Of a DNA stretch of 54,409 bases, positions 24,680 to 33,574 are shown piece by piece (the first letter of the stretch is position 1; each line of letters begins with the position of its first letter). The DNA is from Cryomorphaceae bacterium (GTDB taxonomy: Bacteria; Bacteroidota; Bacteroidia; Flavobacteriales_D; Cryomorphaceae): positions 1 through 54,409 of the forward strand of contig PXBH01000073.1 in assembly GCA_003565555.1 (NCBI GenBank), written 5' to 3'. The position numbers were made by a program, and so were the translations under genes. The notes beneath the pieces were generated by a model that saw only the letters and a program-made list of their open reading frames with translations, searched no databases and was not told the DNA's origin.

Positions 24680-26626
24680 TCACCCCGCCACGTACTTCGT
24701 CAGCTTGCGCTTCTGCTCACCCAACATTTTGCGGGCGGCGGAGGCGATGGCGGCCGCATCAAAACCGGCTTCGTTGTACAATTCGGGCTGACTGCCGTGT
24801 TCGAACCATTTATCGGGAATGCCGAGGCGCTTTACGGAGGCGTTGTATCCGTGATCGGTCATGAACTCAATCACCGCACTGCCCATGCCGCCCTGAAGAC
24901 AGCCGTCTTCCACGGTGATCACTTTGTCAAGCTTGCCGAAGACTTCGTGCAACATCACCTCATCGAGCGGCTTCACAAAACGCATATCGTACACGGCTAC
25001 ATCAGCACCTTCTTCTTTGAGTTTTTCGGCGGCCTCGAGGGCAAAATTACCCGGGTGCCCGATGGTGAGCACGGCGATATCACTGCCGTTTCTCACGCGG
25101 CGTCCGGTGCCGATCTTAATTTCCCGAAAGGAGGTTTTCCAGTCCGTCATCACCCCTTTGCCGCGCGGATAGCGGATGGAGAACGGGCCGCAGTTCCCGA
25201 GTTGGGCGGTGTACATCAGGTTGCGGAGCTCGCTTTCGTTCATCGGCGCACACACCGTCATATTGGGGATACAGCGGAAGTAAGCGAGGTCGTAAGAACC
25301 GTGGTGGGTAGGGCCGTCAGCACCGGCAAAACCGGCGCGATCGAGGCAAAAGATTACGTTGAGGTTTTGCAGGGCCACATCGTGGATGACTTGGTCATAG
25401 GCCCGCTGCATAAAGCTCGAATAGATATTGCAAAAAGGCAAGAGACCTTGTGTGGCCAATCCGGCCGAAAAAGTTACGGCGTGCTGCTCGGCAATGCCCA
25501 CATCAAAAGCGCGGTCGGGCATGGCCTCCATCATAAATTTAAGCGACGATCCCGTGGGCATGGCGGGGGTGATGCCCACAATTTTCTCGTTCTTTTCAGC
25601 CAGCTCCACGATGCTGTACCCGAATACGTCCTGGTACTTGGGCGGCTCGGGACTTTTGGGCACCACTTTGATGATCTCTCCGGTGTCTTTGTTGAAAAGG
25701 CCGGGCGCATGCCAAGTGGTAGGCGAGCCGGTCTCCGCGGGCTCATAGCCCTTTCCTTTCACGGTGAGGCAGTGCAAAATTTTCGGGCCGGGAATGTCTT
25801 TCAAATCCTTGAGCACCTGCACGAGGTGGTCTACATCGTGACCGTCCACCGGGCCGAAGTAGCGGAAGTTGAGCGACTCAAACATGTTGCTCTGCTTGAG
25901 CAGGGAAGACTTCACGGCGTTCTCGATTTTCTGCGCGATGTGCTGCGCATTCGGGCCGAATTTGCTGATTTTCCCGAGAAGGTTCCACACCTCATCCTTC
26001 ACCTTGTTGTACGTGTGCGAGGTGGTAATGTCGGTCAGGTAATCCTTCAGCGCCCCCACATTGGGGTCGATGCTCATGCAATTGTCATTGAGCACCACCA
26101 GCATATTAGAATCCACTGATCCGCCATGGTTCAATCCCTCGAAGGCAAGTCCCGCCGTCATGGCACCGTCGCCGATCACGGCGATGTGTTGGCGGTCCGT
26201 CTCTCCTTTCAGACGGCTGGCAACTGCCATTCCCAGTGCACCGCTCACAGAGGTAGATGAGTGCCCCACGCCGAAAGTATCGTACTCACTTTCTGATCTT
26301 TTCGGGAAACCGCTCAACCCCTTGTACTTCCTGTTAGTGTGAAAAACCTTTCTCCTTCCGGTCAAAATTTTGTGGCCGTAAGCCTGGTGCCCCACATCCC
26401 ATACGAGTTGATCGTAAGGCGTGTTGAAGACGTAATGCAGTGCGACGGTGAGCTCTACTACACCGAGACTGGCACCGAAATGACCCCCTTTGGTGGAGAC
26501 TACATCTATAATGAAGTCTCTCAGTTCATCGCAGACTTGCGCCAGCTCAGTCTCCTTGACCTTGGCGCGAAGATCTGCGGGAATATCAATTTGACCGAGG
26601 AGCGGCCCTGCCTTATATGCATCCAT
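24680..26626 (-). CDS. dxs: 1-deoxy-D-xylulose-5-phosphate synthase
   Basis: A full-length 648-residue thiamine-diphosphate enzyme, the first step of the non-mevalonate isoprenoid pathway and a source of DXP for pyridoxal phosphate. Key features are STKGGHFGASLGVVELT with the active-site His, the ThDP motif GDGAMTAG to LNDNCMSIDPNVG, DVGIAEQHAV with the catalytic Glu, RAGFAGADGPTHHG, and the C-terminal transketolase domain. ispD, polyprenyl synthase, uppP and pdxA elsewhere in the window draw on the same supply. A -7 element lies 31 nt upstream of the ATG. Confidence 0.97.
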   Translation of the reverse strand: MDAYKAGPLLGQIDIPADLRAKVKETELAQVCDELRDFIIDVVSTKGGHFGASLGVVELTVALHYVFNTPYDQLVWDVGHQAYGHKILTGRRKVFHTNRKYKGLSGFPKRSESEYDTFGVGHSSTSVSGALGMAVASRLKGETDRQHIAVIGDGAMTAGLAFEGLNHGGSVDSNMLVVLNDNCMSIDPNVGALKDYLTDITTSHTYNKVKDEVWNLLGKISKFGPNAQHIAQKIENAVKSSLLKQSNMFESLNFRYFGPVDGHDVDHLVQVLKDLKDIPGPKILHCLTVKGKGYEPAETGSPTTWHAPGLFNKDTGEIIKVVPKSPEPPKYQDVFGYSIVELAEKNEKIVGITPAMPTGSSLKFMMEAMPDRAFDVGIAEQHAVTFSAGLATQGLLPFCNIYSSFMQRAYDQVIHDVALQNLNVIFCLDRAGFAGADGPTHHGSYDLAYFRCIPNMTVCAPMNESELRNLMYTAQLGNCGPFSIRYPRGKGVMTDWKTSFREIKIGTGRRVRNGSDIAVLTIGHPGNFALEAAEKLKEEGADVAVYDMRFVKPLDEVMLHEVFGKLDKVITVEDGCLQGGMGSAVIEFMTDHGYNASVKRLGIPDKWFEHGSQPELYNEAGFDAAAIASAARKMLGEQKRKLTKYVAG

Positions 26627-26657
26627 TGCTAGTGAGGTGACGGTGTGGGAAGTTCAA

Positions 26658-26665
26658 CAAAAGTA
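26658..26665 (-). promoter_or_regulatory. -7 promoter element of dxs
   Basis: On the minus strand this reads TACTTTTG, fitting TAnnTTTG, 31 nt before the dxs ATG at 26626. Confidence 0.55.
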
Positions 26666-26756
26666 TAAAATAAATGTTCCGCCCCTCTAAACATTCAATT
26701 CCTCAGAGCGAAGCGTGCGGAAAGCGAAAACACAGCGCAACCAATGAAGTGCACGC

Positions 26757-29700
26757 TCAGAGGGTGTAATCCACGGGGGCTTTGTGCACCCACCGGTACT
26801 TCAATTTGGCCAAAATCAAATACATCACCGGTACGATCACCAAAGTGAGGAAGGTGGCGAAACTCAGGCCGAAGATGATGGTCCAAGACATGGGGCCCCA
26901 GAAAATGACATTGTCACCCCCGACGTAAATTTGCGGATCGAACTCGCTGAGCAGGGTGAAAAAGTTGATGTTCAACCCGATGGCCAGCGGCACCAGTCCC
27001 AGAATGGTGGTGATCGCGGTGAGCAATACAGGGCGAAGTCTTGTCCTTCCGCCCTCGATGACAGCTTTGACGGTTTCGACGAAGGGCAGCTTGCTGTCCT
27101 CTTCCATCCCCAGTTCCTCCTTCCTTCGGGCGCGAATCAGGTTGGTATAATCGATCAAAACGATGGCATTGTTCACCACGATACCGGCCAGTGAGATGAT
27201 TCCGATCATGGTCATGATGATCACAAAATCCATTTGAAAAACCACCAAACCCAGCAGTACACCGATCAGGCTGAACAGCACGGCAAAGGCAATGATGAAC
27301 GGAGTGGATATCGAATTGAACTGCGCGGTAATGATGAAAATAATCAGAAAGAATGCCAGCGCCAGAGCGGTGCTCAAAAAGCTGAATTCCTCCGCCTGCT
27401 CTTCCTGCTGTCCCGTAAAGCGGATGTCGGCTTGCGGATCGAAGTCATACTCATCCACAATATCTTTGATGCTCTGCACCACTTCATTCGCATTGTAACC
27501 TGAGAGCACATTGCTGGTGATGGTCACCGTACGGTCGAGGTCGCGGCGCTTTACCGCGCTGAAGGTGGTGGCCTTCTCGGCTCTCGCCACACCTGAGATG
27601 GGCACTTGCTTGATTTTTCCCGTCGCTGCATCCCTGAAGGTGAGCCGCATGTTCATCAGGGCATCTTCGTTTTCCCTGTATTGCTTCATGAGCCGAATAT
27701 TGACCGGATAGTCATCTTCTCCGTCCTTGAAGGTAGACACCTCTTTTCCGAAAAGTGCCGTGCGCAGCGCGTCGCCGATCTGATAGGTCGACAAGTTGAG
27801 GCGGCGGGCTTTGTCGCGGTCGATGAAAATGGGCATCTCCGGCTTTCCGAGTTCGACGTCAAGTTTCAGCTCCTCAATACCGGCGATATTGCGGTCATTG
27901 ATGAAATTTCTGAACCCGACGGCATCAGCCATCACCCGGTCGTAATCTTCGCCGCGAATTTCGATATTGATCGGAGCACCCTGCGGAGGGCCGCCCTCAT
28001 TTTTACTGACGGTAATCAGGGTGCCCGGAAAGCCTTTCACCGCTGCGCGAACCTCTTCAAGCACATCGGTGGTACTCACTCCGCGGCGGTCCTGAAATTT
28101 GGAAAACTGAACCGTGACGCGCCCTTTGTGCGGCGTATTGGCCATTGAAGGGCCCTGTGCGGGATCGCTCGCTCCCTCGCCCACCTGGCCGATAACCGAT
28201 TTGATCAGGAAGGACTCCCGTGTGGTGCTTCCCGGTTCGTAATATTTGTCGAGCACTTCGATCACGCGCTTTTCCAAGGCAAGGGTCACTTCATTGGTTT
28301 CCTCAATATCGGTTCCGATGGGCTTCTCGATGAAGATGTTCAAGTATTGCGGCTCATTTATCGGAAAGAAAATTACCTTGGGCGGAAACAGCAACATCAA
28401 TGTCACAGCCCCGAGGAGCATCACAAAGGTGCCCCCCAGAAAAGCATACGGCCTTGTGCCGGCAAGGGCAAAGGACAGGAAGCGCCGATAGGCATTTTCC
28501 AAAGCGGGCAACCATCGGTTCTGAAGTGCGCGCGCACCGGGACGCAACACATAGACATTCAGGAATCCGGAGATTCCGATAAATACGGACAAACTTCCGA
28601 AGGAGGTAATGCCCTTGGAGCCCGTGAAGGTAATCCCGTTGGCTTTCAAAAAATACCCCGCAGCGATAAGAAGACCGCCCGCCCCGATAAACAAAAGACT
28701 GTTGCGCAGCATGCGGCGAATGCTGATCTTTTCCTCACCCACCTTCATATAGAGCGAGATCAGCACCGGATTGATGACCAAAGCCACAAAAAGCGAAGAG
28801 CCCAAGACGATGATCAGAGTAATGGGCAGGTAAAACATAAATTCACCGAAGAGCCCCGGCCAAAAGGCAAGGGGCAGGAAAGCTGCCAGGGTGGTGGCTG
28901 TGGAAGCAATGATCGGTACAGCCACTTCTCCCACACCGAGGCGGGTGGCATTCAAAGGTGAATACCCTTGCTCCATCAGGCGGTATACATTCTCCACCAC
29001 CACGATGCCGTTGTCTACCAGCATACCGAGGGCCAGCACGAGGCCGAACAGCACCATCACATTCAATGTAACGCCCAGCGCTCCCAAAATGAGAAAGCTC
29101 ATGAGCATCGACAGCGGGATGGCGATACCCACAAATATGGCATTGCGCAGGCCGAGGAAAAACAGCAAAACGCCCACCACCAGCAGAACTCCGAAGATGA
29201 TACTGTTTTCCAACTCGTCCACCTGCGTTTTGGTCTGATCGCTGGTGTCGTTTGTCACGGAGACGGAAAGATCTCGGGGAAAGACATTTTTTTGTGCGTC
29301 CTCCACAATGGCATTGATTTTTTCTGCTGCCTCAATAAGGTTTTCGCCGGCGCGCTTTTTAATGTCAATCATTACCACGGGCTTCAGGTACTCCCGAGCA
29401 TAGCTTTCTTTCTCTTTCTCACCGAAGGAAACGTCTGCAATATTTTTCAGGTAAACCACTTCTTGGTTCTCGCGCTTCACGATGACATTGCCCATTTCGA
29501 GCGGGTCGGAAAACTCGCCCAGCACCCGCACATTGCGGCGGTAGCCGTCCACGAGCAGGTCTCCGCCCGAAATGGTGACGTTTTCGCCCGAGATGGCATT
29601 GGCCACATCGTCAAAATTGATTTCCATGGCCTCCATGGCGAGTACGTCGAGGTCTATTTTGACCTCTTTGTCCATCACTCCGCGTATTTCGGCCTTGGTG

Positions 29701-30260
29701 ATCTCCGGAAGGTCCTCGATCTTGTCCTCAAGATACTCGGCGTATTTCTTGAGTTGGTCAATGGCGTAATCCCCGGAGAGATTGATATTCATGATCGGGA
29801 TGAGTTCTGAAAAATTCAGCTCAAAAATGTTCGGGTCAGAGGGAAGATCGGTGGGGAAGTCACTGTCGCTCTTCGCGATGTCAATCTTGTCTTTCACTTT
29901 CCGCAGGGCCTCTTCAGGCGTCACGTCAAAGTTGAACTTCACCTGTATGGTGCTGTAGCCCTGTATACTTGTCGAGTTTATTTCATCTACACCCGTGATG
30001 GTATTGAGCTCCTTTTCGAAAGGCCGGGTGATGAGTTTTTCAATGTCGAGGGGAGAGTTGCCGGGGTAAGGGGTTCCCACATAGATTTCGGGGGTGACTA
30101 CATCGGGAAAGTTCTCTTTGGGCATGTTTTGGTAAGCCGCCACACCGCCGATAAAAATGATCACGGCGAGCACGATCACCGTGGTTCTGTTGGCCACCGA
30201 TAATGACGACAGTCCGAATTCCTTAAAGCCCTGATCTCCCGGTTGTAGCTTTTGCATCAC
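26757..30260 (-). CDS. RND efflux transporter, inner-membrane permease
   Basis: 1167 residues of the AcrB/HAE1 type. The first membrane helix is near residues 28-46, followed by a porter domain beginning YPGNSPLDIEKLITRPFE, the second to sixth helices (about 345-500), a second periplasmic half, and helices to the C-terminus (SLAGIVVNNAIVLIDYTN). In the fourth helix, LGMLVDNGIVVVEN keeps one of the two proton-relay aspartates of AcrB (VDD becomes VDN). It is about 100 residues longer than AcrB, because an extra segment around 515-580 adds two likely membrane helices, a form I associate with Bacteroidota members. It pairs with the adaptor and TolC-like genes upstream; substrate unknown. Confidence 0.93.
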   Translation of the reverse strand: MMQKLQPGDQGFKEFGLSSLSVANRTTVIVLAVIIFIGGVAAYQNMPKENFPDVVTPEIYVGTPYPGNSPLDIEKLITRPFEKELNTITGVDEINSTSIQGYSTIQVKFNFDVTPEEALRKVKDKIDIAKSDSDFPTDLPSDPNIFELNFSELIPIMNINLSGDYAIDQLKKYAEYLEDKIEDLPEITKAEIRGVMDKEVKIDLDVLAMEAMEINFDDVANAISGENVTISGGDLLVDGYRRNVRVLGEFSDPLEMGNVIVKRENQEVVYLKNIADVSFGEKEKESYAREYLKPVVMIDIKKRAGENLIEAAEKINAIVEDAQKNVFPRDLSVSVTNDTSDQTKTQVDELENSIIFGVLLVVGVLLFFLGLRNAIFVGIAIPLSMLMSFLILGALGVTLNVMVLFGLVLALGMLVDNGIVVVENVYRLMEQGYSPLNATRLGVGEVAVPIIASTATTLAAFLPLAFWPGLFGEFMFYLPITLIIVLGSSLFVALVINPVLISLYMKVGEEKISIRRMLRNSLLFIGAGGLLIAAGYFLKANGITFTGSKGITSFGSLSVFIGISGFLNVYVLRPGARALQNRWLPALENAYRRFLSFALAGTRPYAFLGGTFVMLLGAVTLMLLFPPKVIFFPINEPQYLNIFIEKPIGTDIEETNEVTLALEKRVIEVLDKYYEPGSTTRESFLIKSVIGQVGEGASDPAQGPSMANTPHKGRVTVQFSKFQDRRGVSTTDVLEEVRAAVKGFPGTLITVSKNEGGPPQGAPINIEIRGEDYDRVMADAVGFRNFINDRNIAGIEELKLDVELGKPEMPIFIDRDKARRLNLSTYQIGDALRTALFGKEVSTFKDGEDDYPVNIRLMKQYRENEDALMNMRLTFRDAATGKIKQVPISGVARAEKATTFSAVKRRDLDRTVTITSNVLSGYNANEVVQSIKDIVDEYDFDPQADIRFTGQQEEQAEEFSFLSTALALAFFLIIFIITAQFNSISTPFIIAFAVLFSLIGVLLGLVVFQMDFVIIMTMIGIISLAGIVVNNAIVLIDYTNLIRARRKEELGMEEDSKLPFVETVKAVIEGGRTRLRPVLLTAITTILGLVPLAIGLNINFFTLLSEFDPQIYVGGDNVIFWGPMSWTIIFGLSFATFLTLVIVPVMYLILAKLKYRWVHKAPVDYTL

Positions 30261-30269
30261 TGTTTTTTC

Positions 30270-31433
30270 TTAAATGGTTACTTCCTCCACGCGGTCACCG
30301 TCGCGCACGCTTCGCGATCCCTTATCTACAATCGGCACTGAGGCTTCAATTCCCTCGATAATCAGGGTGCTTCCCAAGTAGCGCATCCCCGTAGTGATGG
30401 GCTGTTTTCTCGCTGTAAGCCCGAAGTTTTCCCGCTTTTCCGCCACAAAAACGTAATCCTTCCCGGCCCCGTCCTGCATGATGAGGGAAGAGGGAATGGC
30501 AATGGCATCATCAGCGGTGTAGTCATTGACCCTCAACACTACCAGTGAATTCGGCATGAGAAGGGCCGGGGGTGTCTCGAGATCAATTCTGATCTCAAAA
30601 CTTCGGTTGTTGGGGTTGATGTACTTTCCCGTACGTGTCACTTCGGCCGTCAAAGTATCGCGGCGGTTGATGATGACTTCCACCTTGTCGCCGGGACTGA
30701 CTCCGCCCATATACCGTTCGGAAATATCGGCCGTGATATAGAGGTTGTCCAAATTGACAAGGCGCGCAATCGGGGTTTGCATCGTGGCCATTTCGCCTTC
30801 TTTCGGGAAAATTTTATCCACTGTCCCGTCAAAGGGTGCGCGCACGGTGCTTTTGCCTTCCTGTTCGCGGAGGGTGGCAATATTGTTTTCCAGAGATTCT
30901 TTGCGGTTTTTCGCTTCCAGATACTGCACTTCACTCCCGATATTTTGCTCCCAGAGGCGCTTCTGCTTTTCGTAAAGGGTGGTGGCAAGTTCGAGTGAGG
31001 TCCGCAACTCGGCGATGTTGCGGGCGGTGAGCTCGGCGTCGAGACGCACCAATACATCGCCTTTTTTCACCTTCTGACCCTCGCGTACCGTGATTTCCCG
31101 AATCAGGCCGGCATTTTCGGCATAAAGGGTGGCGGCGCGATCGGTTTGTACATTTCCGTGCACCTCGAAATAGTGCTTAAACACACTTCTGCTCGGGCGG
31201 TACAGGGTAACCTGCTTGCGCTCGGCGGCGGTGTCGAGCAAGGCTATTTTTTCGGAAACCGCAGCAATTTCCGCATCGATCCTTTCGCGCTCCGTGCGCA
31301 GTGAATCCCGCTGAGCGAGGTATTGTTCCAAGGTGCCTTCGGGCCGGGACTCGCAGGCCGCAAATATGGCCGCAGCGAGGGCCGGCAGGGCAAGTATGCG
31401 TACCTCTTTCCGTATTTTACGCGTCTTTTTCAT
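30270..31433 (-). CDS. RND efflux periplasmic adaptor lipoprotein
   Basis: 387 residues. A lipobox IFAAC puts the lipid cysteine at about residue 27. Next come a coiled-coil segment (QRDSLRTERERIDAEIAAVSEKI, cut here to its core between 41 and 68), the lipoyl-like half motif LIREITVREGQKVKKGDVLVR, a helical hairpin, the second lipoyl half (STVRAPFDGTVDKIFPKEGE) and beta-barrel and membrane-proximal domains. It bridges the permease and the TolC-like channel. The start overlaps the stop of the outer-membrane gene by one base at 31433, and the permease begins 9 bp after its stop. Confidence 0.92.
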   Translation of the reverse strand: MKKTRKIRKEVRILALPALAAAIFAACESRPEGTLEQYLAQRDSLRTERERIDAEIAAVSEKIALLDTAAERKQVTLYRPSRSVFKHYFEVHGNVQTDRAATLYAENAGLIREITVREGQKVKKGDVLVRLDAELTARNIAELRTSLELATTLYEKQKRLWEQNIGSEVQYLEAKNRKESLENNIATLREQEGKSTVRAPFDGTVDKIFPKEGEMATMQTPIARLVNLDNLYITADISERYMGGVSPGDKVEVIINRRDTLTAEVTRTGKYINPNNRSFEIRIDLETPPALLMPNSLVVLRVNDYTADDAIAIPSSLIMQDGAGKDYVFVAEKRENFGLTARKQPITTGMRYLGSTLIIEGIEASVPIVDKGSRSVRDGDRVEEVTI

Positions 31434-32770
31434 CAGTCTTCGAAAAGGTTAAATGCTTTGTCCAATTGTAATTTTGCCGTGAGCAGATTGAGCGCGGCTT
31501 CTACGTATTTGCCCTGCTCATTGAGCATTTGGGTTCGGGCCACGTTCAGCTCCGTACTCGAGGCAATGCCTTCCTTGTATTTTACGGAAGTGCGGTCATT
31601 GATGCGCTCCGCGAGCGCGGCACTCTCTTTTTGGGTCTCCCATACATTCATGGCGTTTTCATAATCGGCCATGGCTGTGTTTTGCTCCAAGCGAAGACTT
31701 TCTTCGGCACGGGTAAGGTTGACCTGTGATTTTTCCAACTCTATTTGAGAACGCTGCACGCTGTTCTTACGCTGAAAACCGCTGAAAATAGGAATGTCCA
31801 TGTTCACGCCGAGAATGGTAGCGGGGAACCAGGGCTGACCTGCTTCCGTAAAGTTGAACGCGGCGCGTTGGGCGTTCTGCTGGTGATTGACGAAGAGGCT
31901 GAGCCTGGGGTAATACGCCGCACGGGCTCCCTGAACGGTGAGCTCCTGCACCACCACATTGGTGCGGGCGATGCGGATGTCCGGATGGCGCTCAAGGATG
32001 TGGTCGCGCTGCAAATACGCGGCATTATTGTTCAGCCGTACCAAGTCCTCAATACCGTCGGTGAGTTCTACCTGCGTTTCTATGGGAATACCCATCAAAA
32101 AATTCAGCGACTTGCGGGAAATTTCCGTAAATCTTCTTGTGTTTTCCAGGCTATTCTTAATCTGATTTCGGTTGAGCTTGAGTTGATCCACATCTTGCTC
32201 TTCGATCAGCCCGTTTTCGTAAAGGGCCTCGGTCTCGGTGAGCAAATCATTGACGGCCTCCAGGTTATCTTCCAATATCCGTTCGTTTGCTTCCGCCACC
32301 AAGGTGTTGCAATAGGCCTCACTCACTGCAGTCCGCACTTCTGCGGCAGTTTTTGATTTGGCATTAGCCGTCAGCTCCAAAGCAGTCTTCGCAGCGCGCA
32401 GCCCCACAAAGTAAGTGCCGTCAAAAAGGAGCTGCGAGGCTGTGATGTTTCCTGTAATGTTGTACTCCAGTCCGAACTGTACTTCGGCAAACTCGCCGGG
32501 GGGCAGCCCCAGAAATTCGCCCGGAATAAGCTGCACGGGGATCTGCAGGAGCTGCTGATAGTCTACCGTGGCGTTCAGCTGCGGCAAGCCCTCGGAAAGC
32601 ACCTCCTTTACTTCGCGCTCGGAAGCGGATATGTCCAGGTCGGCACTCTTCATGGCATAGCTGTGCTCCAGCGCCTGTCTTTCGGCTTCTTTCAGCGAAA
32701 GTCGAAGCGGTTGCGCCGTGACTGCCGCACACAGAAGCATTGCAGCAACAAAAAGGGTCGGTTTGGTCAT
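31433..32770 (-). CDS. TolC-family outer-membrane efflux protein
   Basis: 445 residues with a signal peptide ending at TAQ. The two structurally repeated halves of the OEP family are each helix-rich with short strands: LRLSLKEAERQALEHSYAMK opens the first, and FTEAGQPWFPATILGVNMDIPIF contains the second strand pair. The usual NMDIPIFSGFQRKN segment before the last long helices is present. It forms the trimeric outer-membrane duct of the tripartite pump. The start overlaps the tetR stop by 4 bp (32767-32770), so the regulator and pump form one operon. Confidence 0.92.
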   Translation of the reverse strand: MTKPTLFVAAMLLCAAVTAQPLRLSLKEAERQALEHSYAMKSADLDISASEREVKEVLSEGLPQLNATVDYQQLLQIPVQLIPGEFLGLPPGEFAEVQFGLEYNITGNITASQLLFDGTYFVGLRAAKTALELTANAKSKTAAEVRTAVSEAYCNTLVAEANERILEDNLEAVNDLLTETEALYENGLIEEQDVDQLKLNRNQIKNSLENTRRFTEISRKSLNFLMGIPIETQVELTDGIEDLVRLNNNAAYLQRDHILERHPDIRIARTNVVVQELTVQGARAAYYPRLSLFVNHQQNAQRAAFNFTEAGQPWFPATILGVNMDIPIFSGFQRKNSVQRSQIELEKSQVNLTRAEESLRLEQNTAMADYENAMNVWETQKESAALAERINDRTSVKYKEGIASSTELNVARTQMLNEQGKYVEAALNLLTAKLQLDKAFNLFED

Positions 32771-33411
32771 TTTTCGGATGCGTTAAGTTTCGGTTGTATG
32801 CGCTCCTCGAAGTATTTCAGTCCTTTTTCGGTAGCTATCCCCCTGATTTGTTGGTTGAACATCTGTCGGTAGATTTCGCTCATGGCGAATTCACGCATCG
32901 GAAAAAGGCGGGGGTCGAAAATGGCATTGATGCGCGCGATCCAGAGGCGAACGGCGATTTCCACGTGGGTATCTGCGCGAAAATCCCCCTCCTCAATGCC
33001 CTTGCTGATGTTCTTAAAAATCACCTCCCCCGTAAAGCCCTGCCGGCTCTCCTGCAATTCGTGCCAAGCTTCGGGGTAGTAGGACTCAAGCTCAGAAAAT
33101 ACCGCAGGATGTACTTGCTCAATCTGCCCCAGCACAAACCGGCTGATTTCGATGTTCTCATCCACTGCATTCAATCCCTTTTCAGTGATAGCGCGAATTT
33201 GCCCCTCTTCGTATCCGCATTCCAAACGAACGCATTGCAGCACGAGATCTGCCTTGTCTTTCACATGGCGGTAAAGGGTCTTTTTGGAGATATGGAGCTG
33301 ACCTGCAATCTCATCCATGGTCATGCGCTTTACACCGTAGGCCATAAAAAGCTGCGTCACATCTCTGAGCAACTTTTCTTTATCGGGGTCGATGGGCTTC
33401 TCTTTTATCAT
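32767..33411 (-). CDS. TetR-family repressor of the efflux operon
   Basis: 214 residues. The N-terminal helix-turn-helix spans about 15-60: LLRDVTQLFMAYGVKRMTMD, then IAGQLHISKKTLYRHVKDK, the classic TetR recognition helix. The C-terminal all-helical domain would bind an inducer. It is the first gene of the operon with the TolC, adaptor and RND genes, so local autoregulated control is likely. On the minus strand TAGTTTTG (33426-33419) fits TAnnTTTG, 7 bp before the start. Two 20-bp-spaced copies of TGTGCGGT upstream (33481 and 33501) might be operator halves; this is weak. Confidence 0.9.
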   Translation of the reverse strand: MIKEKPIDPDKEKLLRDVTQLFMAYGVKRMTMDEIAGQLHISKKTLYRHVKDKADLVLQCVRLECGYEEGQIRAITEKGLNAVDENIEISRFVLGQIEQVHPAVFSELESYYPEAWHELQESRQGFTGEVIFKNISKGIEEGDFRADTHVEIAVRLWIARINAIFDPRLFPMREFAMSEIYRQMFNQQIRGIATEKGLKYFEERIQPKLNASEK

Positions 33412-33418
33412 TCGTCGG

Positions 33419-33426
33419 CAAAACTA
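33419..33426 (-). promoter_or_regulatory. -7 promoter element of the efflux operon
   Basis: On the minus strand this reads TAGTTTTG, fitting TAnnTTTG. Only 7 bases separate it from the tetR start at 33411, so the message would be leaderless or nearly so. Confidence 0.5.
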
Positions 33427-33509
33427 AGGAAGTCCCAACACACGGGAAACATTTTTTGTTTAAAACGTTTCCTTTGAAGGTGTGCGGTGAAATGAAAGGA
33501 TGTGCGGTA

Positions 33510-33541
33510 AAACAAAACGGGCCCCGCAGCAGCGGGGCCCG
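33510..33541 (-). terminator. Intrinsic terminator of the Cys-repeat lipoprotein gene
   Basis: A perfect 10-bp GC stem (CGGGCCCCGC, 33518-33527; GCGGGGCCCG, 33532-33541) with an AGCA loop. On the minus strand it is followed by TTTTGTTTT, about 35 bp after the stop of the gene at 33575. Confidence 0.82.
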
Positions 33542-33574
33542 TAAAGTAAGGCGGAACACAGGCTCCAAAGCCGA

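Noticed and set aside
24497-26119. A 540-codon open frame on the plus strand
   Set aside because: It lies entirely opposite dxs, has no recognisable domain and has low-complexity codon-shadow composition. The minus-strand dxs is a complete, clear enzyme.
33481-33512. TetR operator formed by two TGTGCGGT copies 20 bp apart
   Set aside because: These are direct rather than inverted repeats, sit 70-100 bp upstream of tetR beside another gene's terminator, and could be chance.
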